Shown here piece by piece: positions 1-7,756 of a DNA stretch of 64,000 nt. The notes under the pieces were generated by a model, which saw only the letters and a list, made by a program, of their open reading frames with translations, was not told where the DNA came from and searched no databases. The position numbers and the translations under genes are program-made. Positions within the stretch are counted from its first letter, which is position 1. Each line of letters opens with the position of its first letter. This DNA is from Spongiimicrobium salis (GTDB lineage: Bacteria; Bacteroidota; Bacteroidia; Flavobacteriales; Flavobacteriaceae), in assembly GCF_043678055.1 (NCBI RefSeq), contig NZ_JBHEQA010000007.1, forward strand, positions 62,001 through 126,000, given 5' to 3'.

Positions 1-171
1 TTCCTATACAGACCGTCTAACCAAAGGCTGGATTATGACTTACCTATAGTCCTTTCCGGATCTGATTTGCTCATACCTGACAAAAATTTGGTAGACGGTC
101 GATGGAACATTATTTTGGAATGGACCTATGATGGCGTATCCTATCTGTATAAAGAAGAAATGATATACTAA
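1..171 (+). CDS. fixH: FixH (CcoH) family protein, C-terminal end (partial)
   Basis: Open frame entering from the left edge and ending with TAA at 169-171; only the last 56 residues are visible. They include RPSNQRLD, a GSDLLIPD stretch and the motif GRWNIILEWTYDG followed by a short charged tail, which fits the periplasmic C-terminal domain of FixH/CcoH, a membrane protein needed to assemble cbb3-type cytochrome oxidase. The stop codon overlaps the start of the next gene by one base (TAATG), so the two are translated as one operon. The assignment rests on this motif and on the neighbour; the membrane segment lies outside the window. Confidence 0.7.
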   Translation, partial: FLYRPSNQRLDYDLPIVLSGSDLLIPDKNLVDGRWNIILEWTYDGVSYLYKEEMIY

Positions 172-878
172 TGTTTTGGACCGCTCTTTTATTTGGTTTG
201 TTAGGCAGTTTTCACTGTGTGGGCATGTGTGGTCCCATTGCATTTTTATTGCCCTTAGATCGTAAAAGCGCAAGTAGACGTTGGTTGCAATTAAGTAGTT
301 ATCATTTGGGCCGTTTGTGTATGTATTCCTTGATAGGGCTGTTTTTCGGATTTTTGGGAAAACGGATCGGCTTATTTGGTTTTCAACAACAATTGTCCAT
401 AATAATAGGGGTACTCATGATCTTGTTGGTACTTCTTCCCACAAGGATTTTTAATCGTTTCTCTTTTTCAAAACCTTTTTATCGCTTCGCGGCCAAGCTA
501 AAAAATGCTTTGGGAAAATCATTGACAAAAAGAGATCCAGGTACCTTTTTTACCTTAGGCTACTTAAACGGCTTGCTGCCCTGTGGATTGGTGTATATGG
601 CCATTTTTGGCGCCCTGGCCAGTGAAGGTGTTTGGGAAGGGGGAGTTTATATGTTCCTCTTTGGCTTGGGAACAGTGCCTTTAATGACTACAGCGATTTA
701 CATGGGCAATTTTCTAACGGTAAGACTGAGAAAACGGATGTTAAAACTCGTGCCCGTCTTTGTAGGGATAATAGGCTTACTTTTTATCCTTAGGGGAATG
801 GGATTGGGCATTAAGTACCTATCGCCCTCGGAAATGGTGACCCAGGAAAAAGTAGAGGCCCGTTATGAATGTCACTAA
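171..878 (+). CDS. TauE/SafE-type (UreH/DsbD-like) integral membrane protein
   Basis: A 235-residue protein with about six membrane segments. Two copies of the family signature are visible: GLLGSFHCVGMCGP at residues 9-22 (Cys16, Cys20) and GLLPCG at 134-139 (Cys138). This is the DsbD/UreH-like branch of the TauE/SafE group, which in Bacteroidota closes the cco (cbb3 oxidase) cluster and is thought to carry metal or reducing equivalents for oxidase maturation. That role is inferred from family and position. The ATG overlaps the stop of fixH, so coupling is tight. The C-terminal tail of about 25 residues is hydrophilic. Confidence 0.8.
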   Translation: MFWTALLFGLLGSFHCVGMCGPIAFLLPLDRKSASRRWLQLSSYHLGRLCMYSLIGLFFGFLGKRIGLFGFQQQLSIIIGVLMILLVLLPTRIFNRFSFSKPFYRFAAKLKNALGKSLTKRDPGTFFTLGYLNGLLPCGLVYMAIFGALASEGVWEGGVYMFLFGLGTVPLMTTAIYMGNFLTVRLRKRMLKLVPVFVGIIGLLFILRGMGLGIKYLSPSEMVTQEKVEARYECH

Positions 879-958
879 GGAACAATCGCTATTGTTTTTA
901 AGTCAGAAACAAACCGAGAAAGGAAAGCTAAAGAAGGAAATGTCTTCGACCAAAGATA

Positions 959-992
959 AAAGGCTACCTGCCCAACAAAACAGATAGCCTTT
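959..992 (-). terminator. Probable terminator of hemN
   Basis: An inverted repeat AAAGGCTA (959-966) / TAGCCTTT (985-992) lies between the convergent TauE-type gene and hemN. Read on the minus strand the stem is followed by TTTATCTTT, a moderate U-rich tail; on the plus strand the tail is weaker. Confidence 0.4.
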
Positions 993-1043
993 AGGGTCTA
1001 TCAACCTACAATTAATCTAAATACTAAACGAATACTTCAACGT

Positions 1044-2405
1044 TTATATCGCCATGGAAAACAGCTGACTGTTTGGCTTTTTTCGCTGTAACCGCAAATC
1101 AAAAGGGGTGCATATGGTACGTACGAAAGCTTGCCCTTTTTTAGTGACGATCATTTTTTTTGATTGGAATTCTACTAGTCCATCCTTTTCCAACTCTCCT
1201 AAGGCAATTAGAACATCGGGTAATTCTGGAAAAAGTAAATCTCTATCTTCCCAAGAAGTTTCAAACCTACACATAAGGTTCCGGATGTGTTTTTGAAGGA
1301 TGCGATCTTCATCATTCAGTAAATGGCCTTTGGATAAAGGTAGAATGCCATCGTTGACCAATTTTTGATATTCCTCTACATTTTTAACGTTTTGGGCAAA
1401 GCTATAACTGCTATCACTGATGGCAGATACCCCTAAGCCCAGAAGCAGTTGTGTTTTCTTGGTGGTATACCCCATAAAGTTTCGGTGGAGTGTTTTATTT
1501 TGAGCGGCTATGGACAAAGCATCGGTTTTTAAGGCAAAATGATCCATTCCGATAGCTACATAGCCAGCAGCTACCAACATCGCCTTTGCTTTTTCATACA
1601 GTGCACGCTTTTCATCACTATTGGGCAGATCTTTCTGGTCAAAACCCCGTTGTCCATTCCCTTTTATCCAAGGAACATGGGCATAGCTGTAAAGGGCAAT
1701 GCGATCGGGCTTTAAAGCAATTGTTTTTGTGATGCTGTCCTCAATATCCTTCTGTGTTTGAAAAGGAAGGCCATAGATAAGATCATGTCCTACAGAAGTA
1801 TATCCCATAGCTCTTGCAGTTTGGGTTGCTTGGGCAACGGCCTTAAAGGATTGTACCCGATTAATGGCTTTTTGGACGAGTTCGTTATAGTCTTGAACAC
1901 CATAACAGACTCTGGTGAATCCATGGTTTTTCAACACTTCCAAATGTGCTTTGGTCGTGTTATTGGGATGTCCTTCAAAGCTGAAATCACAGCTGCCCCC
2001 TCTTTTTCCGATGGTGAAAATCCCGCTCAGTAACCGATCTAGATGTTCTGGAGCGAAAAAGGTGGGTGTACCTCCTCCTAAATGTAATTGTGAGATGATA
2101 GGTTTTTTATTGAAAATGCCGCAATACAATTGAAATTCCTTTAAAACCGCTTGGATATAGGGGATTTCAACATTGTGATTTTTAGTAATACGTTTTGTAC
2201 ATCCGCAAAAAGTACACATATGCTCACAAAAGGGGAGATGGATATAGAGACTGATCTCCCCTTTAGCATTGCTTGCATCAAAGCTTTTTGTGAGCGTACT
2301 TTTCCATCCGTTTAAGGAAAAGCTTGTCGTATCCCAGTACGGTACTGTTGGATAGCTAGTGTACCTTGGACTGGGAACGTTATATTTTTGGGTCAGTGAA
2401 CACAT
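1044..2405 (-). CDS. hemN: Oxygen-independent coproporphyrinogen III oxidase
   Basis: Radical-SAM enzyme of 453 residues that converts coproporphyrinogen III to protoporphyrinogen IX in haem synthesis without oxygen. The 4Fe-4S/SAM motif is Cys60-x3-Cys64-x2-Cys67 with the extra Cys69 (CEHMCTFCGC) typical of true HemN rather than HemW. The N-terminal PSPRYTSYPT and the GGGTP motif are also present, and length matches the family. It follows a small membrane-protein gene by 17 bases and is probably cotranscribed with it. An Fnr-type palindrome upstream of that pair suggests micro-oxic induction, which fits the cbb3-oxidase assembly genes next door. Confidence 0.95.
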   Translation of the reverse strand: MCSLTQKYNVPSPRYTSYPTVPYWDTTSFSLNGWKSTLTKSFDASNAKGEISLYIHLPFCEHMCTFCGCTKRITKNHNVEIPYIQAVLKEFQLYCGIFNKKPIISQLHLGGGTPTFFAPEHLDRLLSGIFTIGKRGGSCDFSFEGHPNNTTKAHLEVLKNHGFTRVCYGVQDYNELVQKAINRVQSFKAVAQATQTARAMGYTSVGHDLIYGLPFQTQKDIEDSITKTIALKPDRIALYSYAHVPWIKGNGQRGFDQKDLPNSDEKRALYEKAKAMLVAAGYVAIGMDHFALKTDALSIAAQNKTLHRNFMGYTTKKTQLLLGLGVSAISDSSYSFAQNVKNVEEYQKLVNDGILPLSKGHLLNDEDRILQKHIRNLMCRFETSWEDRDLLFPELPDVLIALGELEKDGLVEFQSKKMIVTKKGQAFVRTICTPFDLRLQRKKPNSQLFSMAI

Positions 2406-2422
2406 TTTCCGCTTGGATTATT

Positions 2423-2710
2423 TTAAAATAAAAGACTCACCGCGATGACAAATACACTTATGGCTAAGCTCGTTATAAGCAAATTGAGTACAAATTTTGG
2501 TTTTTGAACCGTTAGAATAGAAGCGTTGTGCGCACTACAGCCAGCTACGACCAGAAAGGTAAGAAACATATTCCCTATACTATTCCCTTGCATTAGGGCT
2601 GTCATAACGGCAACCGATCCAACACAAGTGGATAAGATAATGGCGAGCGCAGAATAACTCGTGAAATTCTGGTTCCAGTCCGTATTGATTCTTGCATATA
2701 AAGTATTCAT
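2423..2710 (-). CDS. Small membrane protein of unknown function
   Basis: A 95-residue protein with three predicted membrane segments (about residues 20-40, 46-64 and 73-95) after a short polar N-terminus. The second segment carries a GCSAHNAS stretch. I do not recognise the family. It is the first gene of a probable two-gene operon with hemN (17-base gap) and has a readable promoter: TAATTTTG at the -7 position and an Fnr-type palindrome further upstream. Its position suggests a role in low-oxygen respiration or haem metabolism, which is inference only. Confidence 0.7.
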   Translation of the reverse strand: MNTLYARINTDWNQNFTSYSALAIILSTCVGSVAVMTALMQGNSIGNMFLTFLVVAGCSAHNASILTVQKPKFVLNLLITSLAISVFVIAVSLLF

Positions 2711-2738
2711 AATGTGAAGTATTTAAGATTAATACCCC

Positions 2739-2780
2739 AAAATTATGAGCTGGACCGTAGGCAAACGATGACTTTTGTCA
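2739..2780 (-). promoter_or_regulatory. Promoter with Fnr-type site ahead of the hemN operon
   Basis: On the minus strand a -7 element TAATTTTG (2739-2746) fits the Bacteroidota consensus TAnnTTTG. The nearest -33 TTTG is only 16 bases away, shorter than usual. Upstream is the dyad TGAC-TTTT-GTCA (2769-2780). If transcription starts near 2733, the dyad is centred close to -41.5, the normal position of a class II Crp/Fnr activator. The sequence match is direct; activation by an Fnr-like protein is inferred. Confidence 0.5.
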
Positions 2781-2806
2781 GTTTTTCAATATTTGAATGG
2801 AAGCAC

Positions 2807-2836
2807 AAAAAAAAGGTTGTCATTATGACAACCTTT
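2807..2836 (-). terminator. Rho-independent terminator after the YHS gene
   Basis: Perfect 11-base stem AAAGGTTGTCA / TGACAACCTTT (2812-2822 and 2826-2836) with a three-base loop. On the minus strand it is followed by a run of Ts at 2807-2814. It lies 33 bases past the stop codon of the YHS-domain gene. Confidence 0.8.
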
Positions 2837-2869
2837 AGCAATCTTGAAATAAAAAAGTTTTCAGAGAAC

Positions 2870-3325
2870 TTAGTTTTTTGTAATAATTTTTTGCCAATTT
2901 TTATCTGCATTCTTTAGCAGTTGTTCCGCCCCTTCTTTAAGCCATATTTCTAAGGTATTTGTGGATCCGGCATTATAAAAAAGGTATAGTTTTCCATCCC
3001 GGATTTCATAGGTTTCCGGATTGATTTTTACCTTTTTTCCATTTTTGCCTATAGCATAAGCGCACCAACCTCCATATTGTGGGACGTACTTTTTAGGATT
3101 GGCTTTGAATTTCTCCAGATTGGCGGCACTGGAAAATCGAAACTTAGCGCCATCATGGGTCGTGCTAAAGTCATTGACCCCTTTTTTAACTTCATGGTCA
3201 AAATAGGCGACCACATCGTATCCTTGGGCTACGAACCCTTTTTTCTGATTGTAATTGGATTTTTGGGCATACGAAAATGTAGAAGTCAAGATGACCAAAA
3301 GAATTAAAAAATGATACTTTTTCAT
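2870..3325 (-). CDS. Secreted YHS-domain protein
   Basis: A 151-residue protein with a signal peptide (MKKYHFLILLVILTSTFSYA, cleavage before Gln21). The mature part holds a YHS-like domain: GYDVVAYF, a phenylalanine-rich strand around KFRFSS, then ANPKKYVPQYGGWCAYA with the conserved GGxCAYA ending. YHS domains are found beside metal transporters and in small stand-alone proteins; the ligand here is unknown. It follows the DoxX gene by 8 bases and ends at a strong terminator, so the two form an operon. Export to the periplasm is supported by the signal peptide. Confidence 0.85.
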   Translation of the reverse strand: MKKYHFLILLVILTSTFSYAQKSNYNQKKGFVAQGYDVVAYFDHEVKKGVNDFSTTHDGAKFRFSSAANLEKFKANPKKYVPQYGGWCAYAIGKNGKKVKINPETYEIRDGKLYLFYNAGSTNTLEIWLKEGAEQLLKNADKNWQKIITKN

Positions 3326-3333
3326 GAGCTATT

Positions 3334-3720
3334 TTATTTAAATTTTGTCCCTATAAGCGGGATATCTTTTTTGTAGAACCATAGGATTACAAGGCCTAAT
3401 ACAAAGAGTAGGATGCCCGTATAAAACAATCCGCCTTCGTCGCCTTGAACTTCAATTCCAAGCAGGGTCAAATGCATGAGAATGGCACCTGCCAGAATAC
3501 CTACGGCCAATGTGGCTCCTGCCCATACCGTTTTTGGAATTAAAAGTAGGATGCTGGCAATGAGTTCCAGAATCCCGATCCCAATTCTACCGTAAGGCTC
3601 CATGCCTACTTTTGTGAAAATGTAGACGCTATCCGGATGGGCGCCAAACTTAAAGTAAAGGGTTTGGATCAAAAGCCCGGCCAAAAGCAGGCGAAGGGCA
3701 ATTAAAAAATATTTTTTCAT
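3334..3720 (-). CDS. DoxX family membrane protein
   Basis: A 128-residue protein with four predicted membrane helices (about residues 5-22, 45-63, 68-88 and 100-118), the layout and size of the DoxX group. LLAGLLIQTLYFKF near the N-terminus and GIGILELIASILLLIPKT in the middle match the usual family pattern of a Gly/Glu-containing helix. DoxX proteins are inner-membrane proteins linked to thiosulfate:quinone oxidation or redox homeostasis in some species, but the biochemical role of this subgroup is not settled. It is the first gene of an operon with the secreted YHS protein. Confidence 0.85.
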   Translation of the reverse strand: MKKYFLIALRLLLAGLLIQTLYFKFGAHPDSVYIFTKVGMEPYGRIGIGILELIASILLLIPKTVWAGATLAVGILAGAILMHLTLLGIEVQGDEGGLFYTGILLFVLGLVILWFYKKDIPLIGTKFK

Positions 3721-4246
3721 GTTGTTTGTTTGTTAATGTGTCTGTATTTGGTATGAATTCATGGGTATTCATTACAAGATACTATAATTCTTGGCAAAAA
3801 TTTAAGAATACAGGGGGCTCCCTAATACCACTTTTTGTGAAGATGTTAGTTTTTTTTGGGACTTACGTCTAAAAAAAGCAAATTTTCTAAAATTATTAGT
3901 TTATTTTACAGGCAATTGTACCAAAAAAGTATTGTTTTAACTTTTTGGATAGTGAAAATACTCAGCGTACAATTACAACAGTTTTTGGATAAAAATTGTT
4001 TTGCACCTCTGTGTTAGGTTTCTCTAATTCTGAGACTTACTATAGAGAGTAAATTGAAATTTTGGAGTGATATAGAAACGCAGAGGGTTTGATCCAAAGG
4101 AAAAGGCCCGAATGTGGAATGGAACAAAAGAAATCTTTTTTACGGCAATGGCACGTATATTGCTATGTTATAAATAGGATATCATTACTCCAAATACATG
4201 TACCGAATAAGGTACTATACTATAAATGTAAATATTCTATCTGGGA
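3721..4246. other. Intergenic region between divergent DoxX and LysE-type genes
   Basis: A 526-base AT-rich region with no credible reading frame. It must hold the divergent promoters. Close to the DoxX start is a ten-base palindrome ATGAATTCAT (3753-3762) followed by a second ATTCAT, a possible regulator site. No full TTTG/TAnnTTTG promoter pair could be placed with confidence, and I see no gene remnant or RNA signature. Confidence 0.5.
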
Positions 4247-4900
4247 ATGAAACGATGGTTAAAAGTATATATGTACGGACTGCTCATAAGTTTTTTGGGC
4301 ACATTGCCTTTTGGTACATTGAACATTACTGCGTTTCACCTTTCCGCTTCCAAAAGTGTTTCGGAAGCCTTTATTTATGTTACAGCGGTGGTTCTGGTAG
4401 AACTCATTGTGGTACGGCTTACCCTGATGGGGGACAGTAAAATAAATTTTGAAGGCAAATGGTCTTTCTATGTATTGCCCCTTGGTGTTTTGCTATTGAT
4501 GTATTTGGCCATCTCCAGTTTTATTTCGTTAAGTGCGCCACAGGAATTAAGGGCTAGTGCCAATTTATTTCCGGCCATACAATCTTCTTTTCTATTAGGA
4601 TTATTGTTGAGTGTGCTCAACCCAATGCATATTCCATTTTGGATTGGTTGGAACAGGTTTCTAATTGCAAAGAAGACGTTGGATTCTGGTAAAGGAATGT
4701 ATGCTTCATATATTTTGGGCATTGGATTAGGTTCCTTGGGAGCATTCATGATCTTCATCTTTGCAGGAAAGTATATATTCCAAAATTACGAGCAATACAG
4801 TTTTATAATTACCTTTGCGCTGGGCTTACTGTATCTAGGCTTTTCATTTTATCTTTTGTTTTTAATCTACAAGAGAATACTAAAATTAAAAATTCAATAA
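4247..4900 (+). CDS. LysE family transporter
   Basis: A 217-residue protein with six predicted membrane segments, the size of LysE/RhtB-type exporters. The N-terminus LISFLGTLPFGTLNITAF contains the family-typical proline-glycine turn, and LSVLNPMHIPFWIGWN near residue 125 matches the conserved NP-x-x-xxFW motif of the second half. Members export amino acids or small metabolites; substrate unknown. I start at ATG 4247 (MKRWLKVY) because the transporter fold begins there. It opens a six-gene operon: the next gene starts four bases after its stop. Confidence 0.85.
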   Translation: MKRWLKVYMYGLLISFLGTLPFGTLNITAFHLSASKSVSEAFIYVTAVVLVELIVVRLTLMGDSKINFEGKWSFYVLPLGVLLLMYLAISSFISLSAPQELRASANLFPAIQSSFLLGLLLSVLNPMHIPFWIGWNRFLIAKKTLDSGKGMYASYILGIGLGSLGAFMIFIFAGKYIFQNYEQYSFIITFALGLLYLGFSFYLLFLIYKRILKLKIQ

Positions 4901-4904
4901 TATT

Positions 4905-5390
4905 ATGTTCCGATCTTCTTTACAAACATTAGAACAATTTAAAAATGTTCTAAAGCAACTTCCTGAGCATTGTTATACTCAGCCTTGTGAGTCATTGGCA
5001 AAAGCTTCTATAGGTCAACATGCACGTCATGTGATCGAGCTTTACGAATGTCTTCAAGATGGGTATGCCTCTGGTGAAGTGTGCTATGATAAAAGAAAAA
5101 GAGACAAACGTATAGAACAAGATGTAGATTTTGCGGTAGATAGAATATGTGAGATTCAAAAAACTTTGGAACGCCCTGATAAAACCCTTACCGTAAGCTA
5201 TGAACTTAATGAAGGCGAAGTGGTGATCCAATCCAACTATATGAGGGAGGTGATGTATAATTTGGAACATGCCATACATCATGAAGCATTGATCAAGGTA
5301 GGGATTCGTCAAATGACCGATATTCTCCTGCCGGAATCTTTTGGAGTTGCTCCTTCTACAATGCAGTACAAGAGTCAATGTGCACAGTAA
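4905..5390 (+). CDS. DinB/YfiT-like four-helix protein
   Basis: A 161-residue protein with the DinB-superfamily pattern of a metal-binding four-helix bundle: His39 and His42 in ASIGQHARHVIEL and a later EHAIHHEALIKVGI helix that supplies the third histidine. DinB-like proteins include thiol S-transferases (bacillithiol, mycothiol) and metal-dependent hydrolases, but most are uncharacterised. It sits four bases after the LysE-type gene and its last 13 bases overlap the start of the NRDE gene, so it is translationally coupled inside the operon. Confidence 0.75.
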   Translation: MFRSSLQTLEQFKNVLKQLPEHCYTQPCESLAKASIGQHARHVIELYECLQDGYASGEVCYDKRKRDKRIEQDVDFAVDRICEIQKTLERPDKTLTVSYELNEGEVVIQSNYMREVMYNLEHAIHHEALIKVGIRQMTDILLPESFGVAPSTMQYKSQCAQ

Positions 5391-6106
5391 GTTTTATATC
5401 CCGAAATAATAGGTATATCATCACGTCCAACCGCGATGAACATACTTCCAGGCCTACTTCCTTTGAACCAAAGGAAGAACTGGTCAATGGATGTAAAGTG
5501 GTATACCCCAAAGATCCCAAAGCAGGGGGTACCTGGTTTGCCATTAATGAAAACGGTACGGTAGGCGTGCTCCTCAACGGGGCATTTGAAAAGCATATTT
5601 CCAAAGGAGGTTATGCAAGAAGCAGAGGCCTTATTTTATTGGATATTATTAGCTCCGATGCACCTGGGAAACATCTTGAAAAGATAGATTTGGATAATAT
5701 AGAGCCTTTTACCTTAGTGCTTTTTGAACATAATACCTTATTGCAATTTCGTTGGGATGGCAAGGAAAAGCATCGCAAACCCTTGAATATCGACGAAGAT
5801 CATATTTGGTCTTCGGCCACATTGTACAGTCAGGAAATCAGGGCACATAGAGAATCGCTTTTCAGAACATTCTTAGGCTCCAGCGATACTGTAGATGCGG
5901 CAGCCATTGTAGATTTTCATTCCTCAAATAATGATGACTATGAAAATGGATTTATCATTGATCGATCTACAGGCCTTAAGACTTTTAGTGTGACTCAGGC
6001 CGTCATAGAAAAGAATGAAATTGCCCTTGATCATTTTGATCTACTTCAAGATAAGAAGCATTCCATAGTGCTTTCGCCCAATCATCTGTTGGATCAGTTG
6101 CAATGA
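5378..6106 (+). CDS. NRDE/TANGO2 family protein (putative Ntn hydrolase)
   Basis: A 242-residue protein starting MCTVSFI with the namesake NRDE motif at residues 18-21. Cys2 would become the N-terminal residue after Met removal and is the likely nucleophile of an Ntn-hydrolase fold. A second conserved stretch, GGTWFAINENGTVGVLLN, follows, and length fits the family. The human relative TANGO2 is linked to haem and lipid handling; the bacterial reaction is not known. The start overlaps the DinB gene by 13 bases and the stop overlaps the ATP-grasp gene by four. Confidence 0.85.
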   Translation: MCTVSFISRNNRYIITSNRDEHTSRPTSFEPKEELVNGCKVVYPKDPKAGGTWFAINENGTVGVLLNGAFEKHISKGGYARSRGLILLDIISSDAPGKHLEKIDLDNIEPFTLVLFEHNTLLQFRWDGKEKHRKPLNIDEDHIWSSATLYSQEIRAHRESLFRTFLGSSDTVDAAAIVDFHSSNNDDYENGFIIDRSTGLKTFSVTQAVIEKNEIALDHFDLLQDKKHSIVLSPNHLLDQLQ

Positions 6107-7146
6107 ATTATCTACAGCTACAATGGTATAAGGTATTGCACTGGGAGTATTGGCCCATGAAGGTGATTTATTATCCCATTTTTCCTGCTTGGTTGTTTTT
6201 TGCGATCAGAGCACGTTCTTTTTTCTTTTTCAATGCCGCGAACCCGTCTATTAAAAACGGAGGGATGGCCATGGAATCCAAAAAAGAGATTTACGATATG
6301 ATTCCTTCACAGCATATTCCCAAGACGATACTGGTAGAAAAGAAAGCGGCCATTACGGAGGTTTTAAAACAAATTGAGGCAAAACAAATAGATTTTCCGC
6401 TTATTGCCAAACCAGATATTGGAATGAAGGCCTTTGGGGTATCCAAAATTAAGGATGCAAAAGAATTACAGGAGTATATAGATGGTATTGATCATGATTT
6501 TCTGGTTCAGGAACTGATCCAATATCCCAATGAAGCCGGAATTTTCTATGTACGTTATCCTGGGGAGGAACATGGGCGAATTACCGGGATAGTCTCTAAA
6601 GAGTTTCTATCCGTGATTGGAGACGGCAGCAGCACCATCGAGGCCTTGATCAAGAAAAACCCCAGAAGTCATTTTCAGTTAAAGGCCCTTCAAAAAAAGT
6701 ATGGAAATCGCTTATCTGAAGTATTGGATAAAAATGAAACCTTTATTTTAGTACCTTTTGGAAGTCATACCCGAGGTGCTAAATTCATTGATGATTCTGC
6801 CAAGATTACAGAGAAGCTATATCAGACCATACACGATATTTGTGTTCAAGTACCCGATTTTTATTACGGAAGACTGGATATTCTGCTTTCCTCTATTGAA
6901 GAATTGGCAGAAGGAAAGAATTTTAGCATCATCGAAATCAATGGTGCGGGCAGCGAACCTACGCATATTTATGATCCTAAACATTCGTTGTTCTTTGCAT
7001 GGAAAGAAATTATACGACATTGGGGCATGTTGAACAAAATTAGCATCATGAATAAGAAGAAAGGGCATAAATTTCTTAGTTTTAAGGATGGTAGGGCCAT
7101 GCTTCGTGAAAACAGTAAATTGGAAGAACAACTAAAAACCATATAA
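6103..7146 (+). CDS. ATP-grasp ligase-like protein (D-Ala-D-Ala ligase superfamily)
   Basis: A 347-residue protein. The N-terminal 50 residues are hydrophobic and aromatic (FPAWLFFAIRARSFFFF) and could be membrane-associated. The middle has FPLIAKPDIGMKAFGV, the usual ATP-grasp lysine strand, then FLVQELIQYPNEAGI for the adenine-binding edge, and GRLDILLSS plus FSIIEINGAGSEPTHIYDP for the metal-binding Glu/Asn strand. ATP-grasp enzymes join a carboxylate to an amine or thiol. The substrate is unknown; this is not the housekeeping Ddl, which lacks the hydrophobic extension. The ATG overlaps the NRDE stop by four bases. Confidence 0.75.
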   Translation: MNYLQLQWYKVLHWEYWPMKVIYYPIFPAWLFFAIRARSFFFFNAANPSIKNGGMAMESKKEIYDMIPSQHIPKTILVEKKAAITEVLKQIEAKQIDFPLIAKPDIGMKAFGVSKIKDAKELQEYIDGIDHDFLVQELIQYPNEAGIFYVRYPGEEHGRITGIVSKEFLSVIGDGSSTIEALIKKNPRSHFQLKALQKKYGNRLSEVLDKNETFILVPFGSHTRGAKFIDDSAKITEKLYQTIHDICVQVPDFYYGRLDILLSSIEELAEGKNFSIIEINGAGSEPTHIYDPKHSLFFAWKEIIRHWGMLNKISIMNKKKGHKFLSFKDGRAMLRENSKLEEQLKTI

Positions 7147-7147
7147 A

Positions 7148-7732
7148 ATGAAATCTATACTAAAGTCTACGCTGATTATTCTATGTTTTTTATGTATCTC
7201 TTTTTCCTATGCACAGGACACAACAGATGGGAGTGCATCCAATGGAACTAACCTGGCTTTTTCTGTTCAAGTATATCCGGCAGGTATTATTCCTACGGTG
7301 AACCTGGAGCAATTTGTCAATGAAAATTCATCTTGGGTGTATCGATTGGGAGGAAATTTTACGGATCGTCGGGACTTTAGTGATGAAAATGATAATGAGG
7401 AAGGTGCTGGCTTTGGAGGATCTGTTGGGTTTCGTAAGCATTATGCTGTAGGGAAAGGAAAAATCATTGCCGGTTTTAATGTGGATCTGTGGAATCTCTG
7501 GATCGATTGGGAGGATGCCTCTGCCACCCCCAATGAAGGGACTACTTATATTTTTGTGGTACAGCCTTGGTTGGAAACAGGTTATTTTTTTAATGTAGGA
7601 AAAAACAAATCTTCCCAATTAGGAATCACTTTGGGATTTGGACGTGAGATCAATGCGATTACGAGTGGTGACGATGTTGCTCAGGATTGGATTGGCAGTA
7701 TAGGGGTTCAATATCAATTTGCCATTAAATAA
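7148..7732 (+). CDS. Putative outer-membrane beta-barrel protein
   Basis: A 194-residue protein with a signal peptide ending FSYA before Gln23. The mature part is rich in alternating aromatic/polar strands (WVYRLGGNF, GGSVGFRKHYAVG, GKIIAGFNVDLWNLWIDW, WLETGYFFNVG, SIGVQYQFAIK) and ends in an aromatic strand, the pattern of a small eight-stranded barrel. An acidic loop, DENDNEEG, is exposed near residue 80. I do not recognise a named family. It starts one base after the ATP-grasp stop, so it belongs to the same operon. Confidence 0.7.
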   Translation: MKSILKSTLIILCFLCISFSYAQDTTDGSASNGTNLAFSVQVYPAGIIPTVNLEQFVNENSSWVYRLGGNFTDRRDFSDENDNEEGAGFGGSVGFRKHYAVGKGKIIAGFNVDLWNLWIDWEDASATPNEGTTYIFVVQPWLETGYFFNVGKNKSSQLGITLGFGREINAITSGDDVAQDWIGSIGVQYQFAIK

Positions 7733-7756
7733 GCTGCTAAGCCGTATTGGGAGAAT

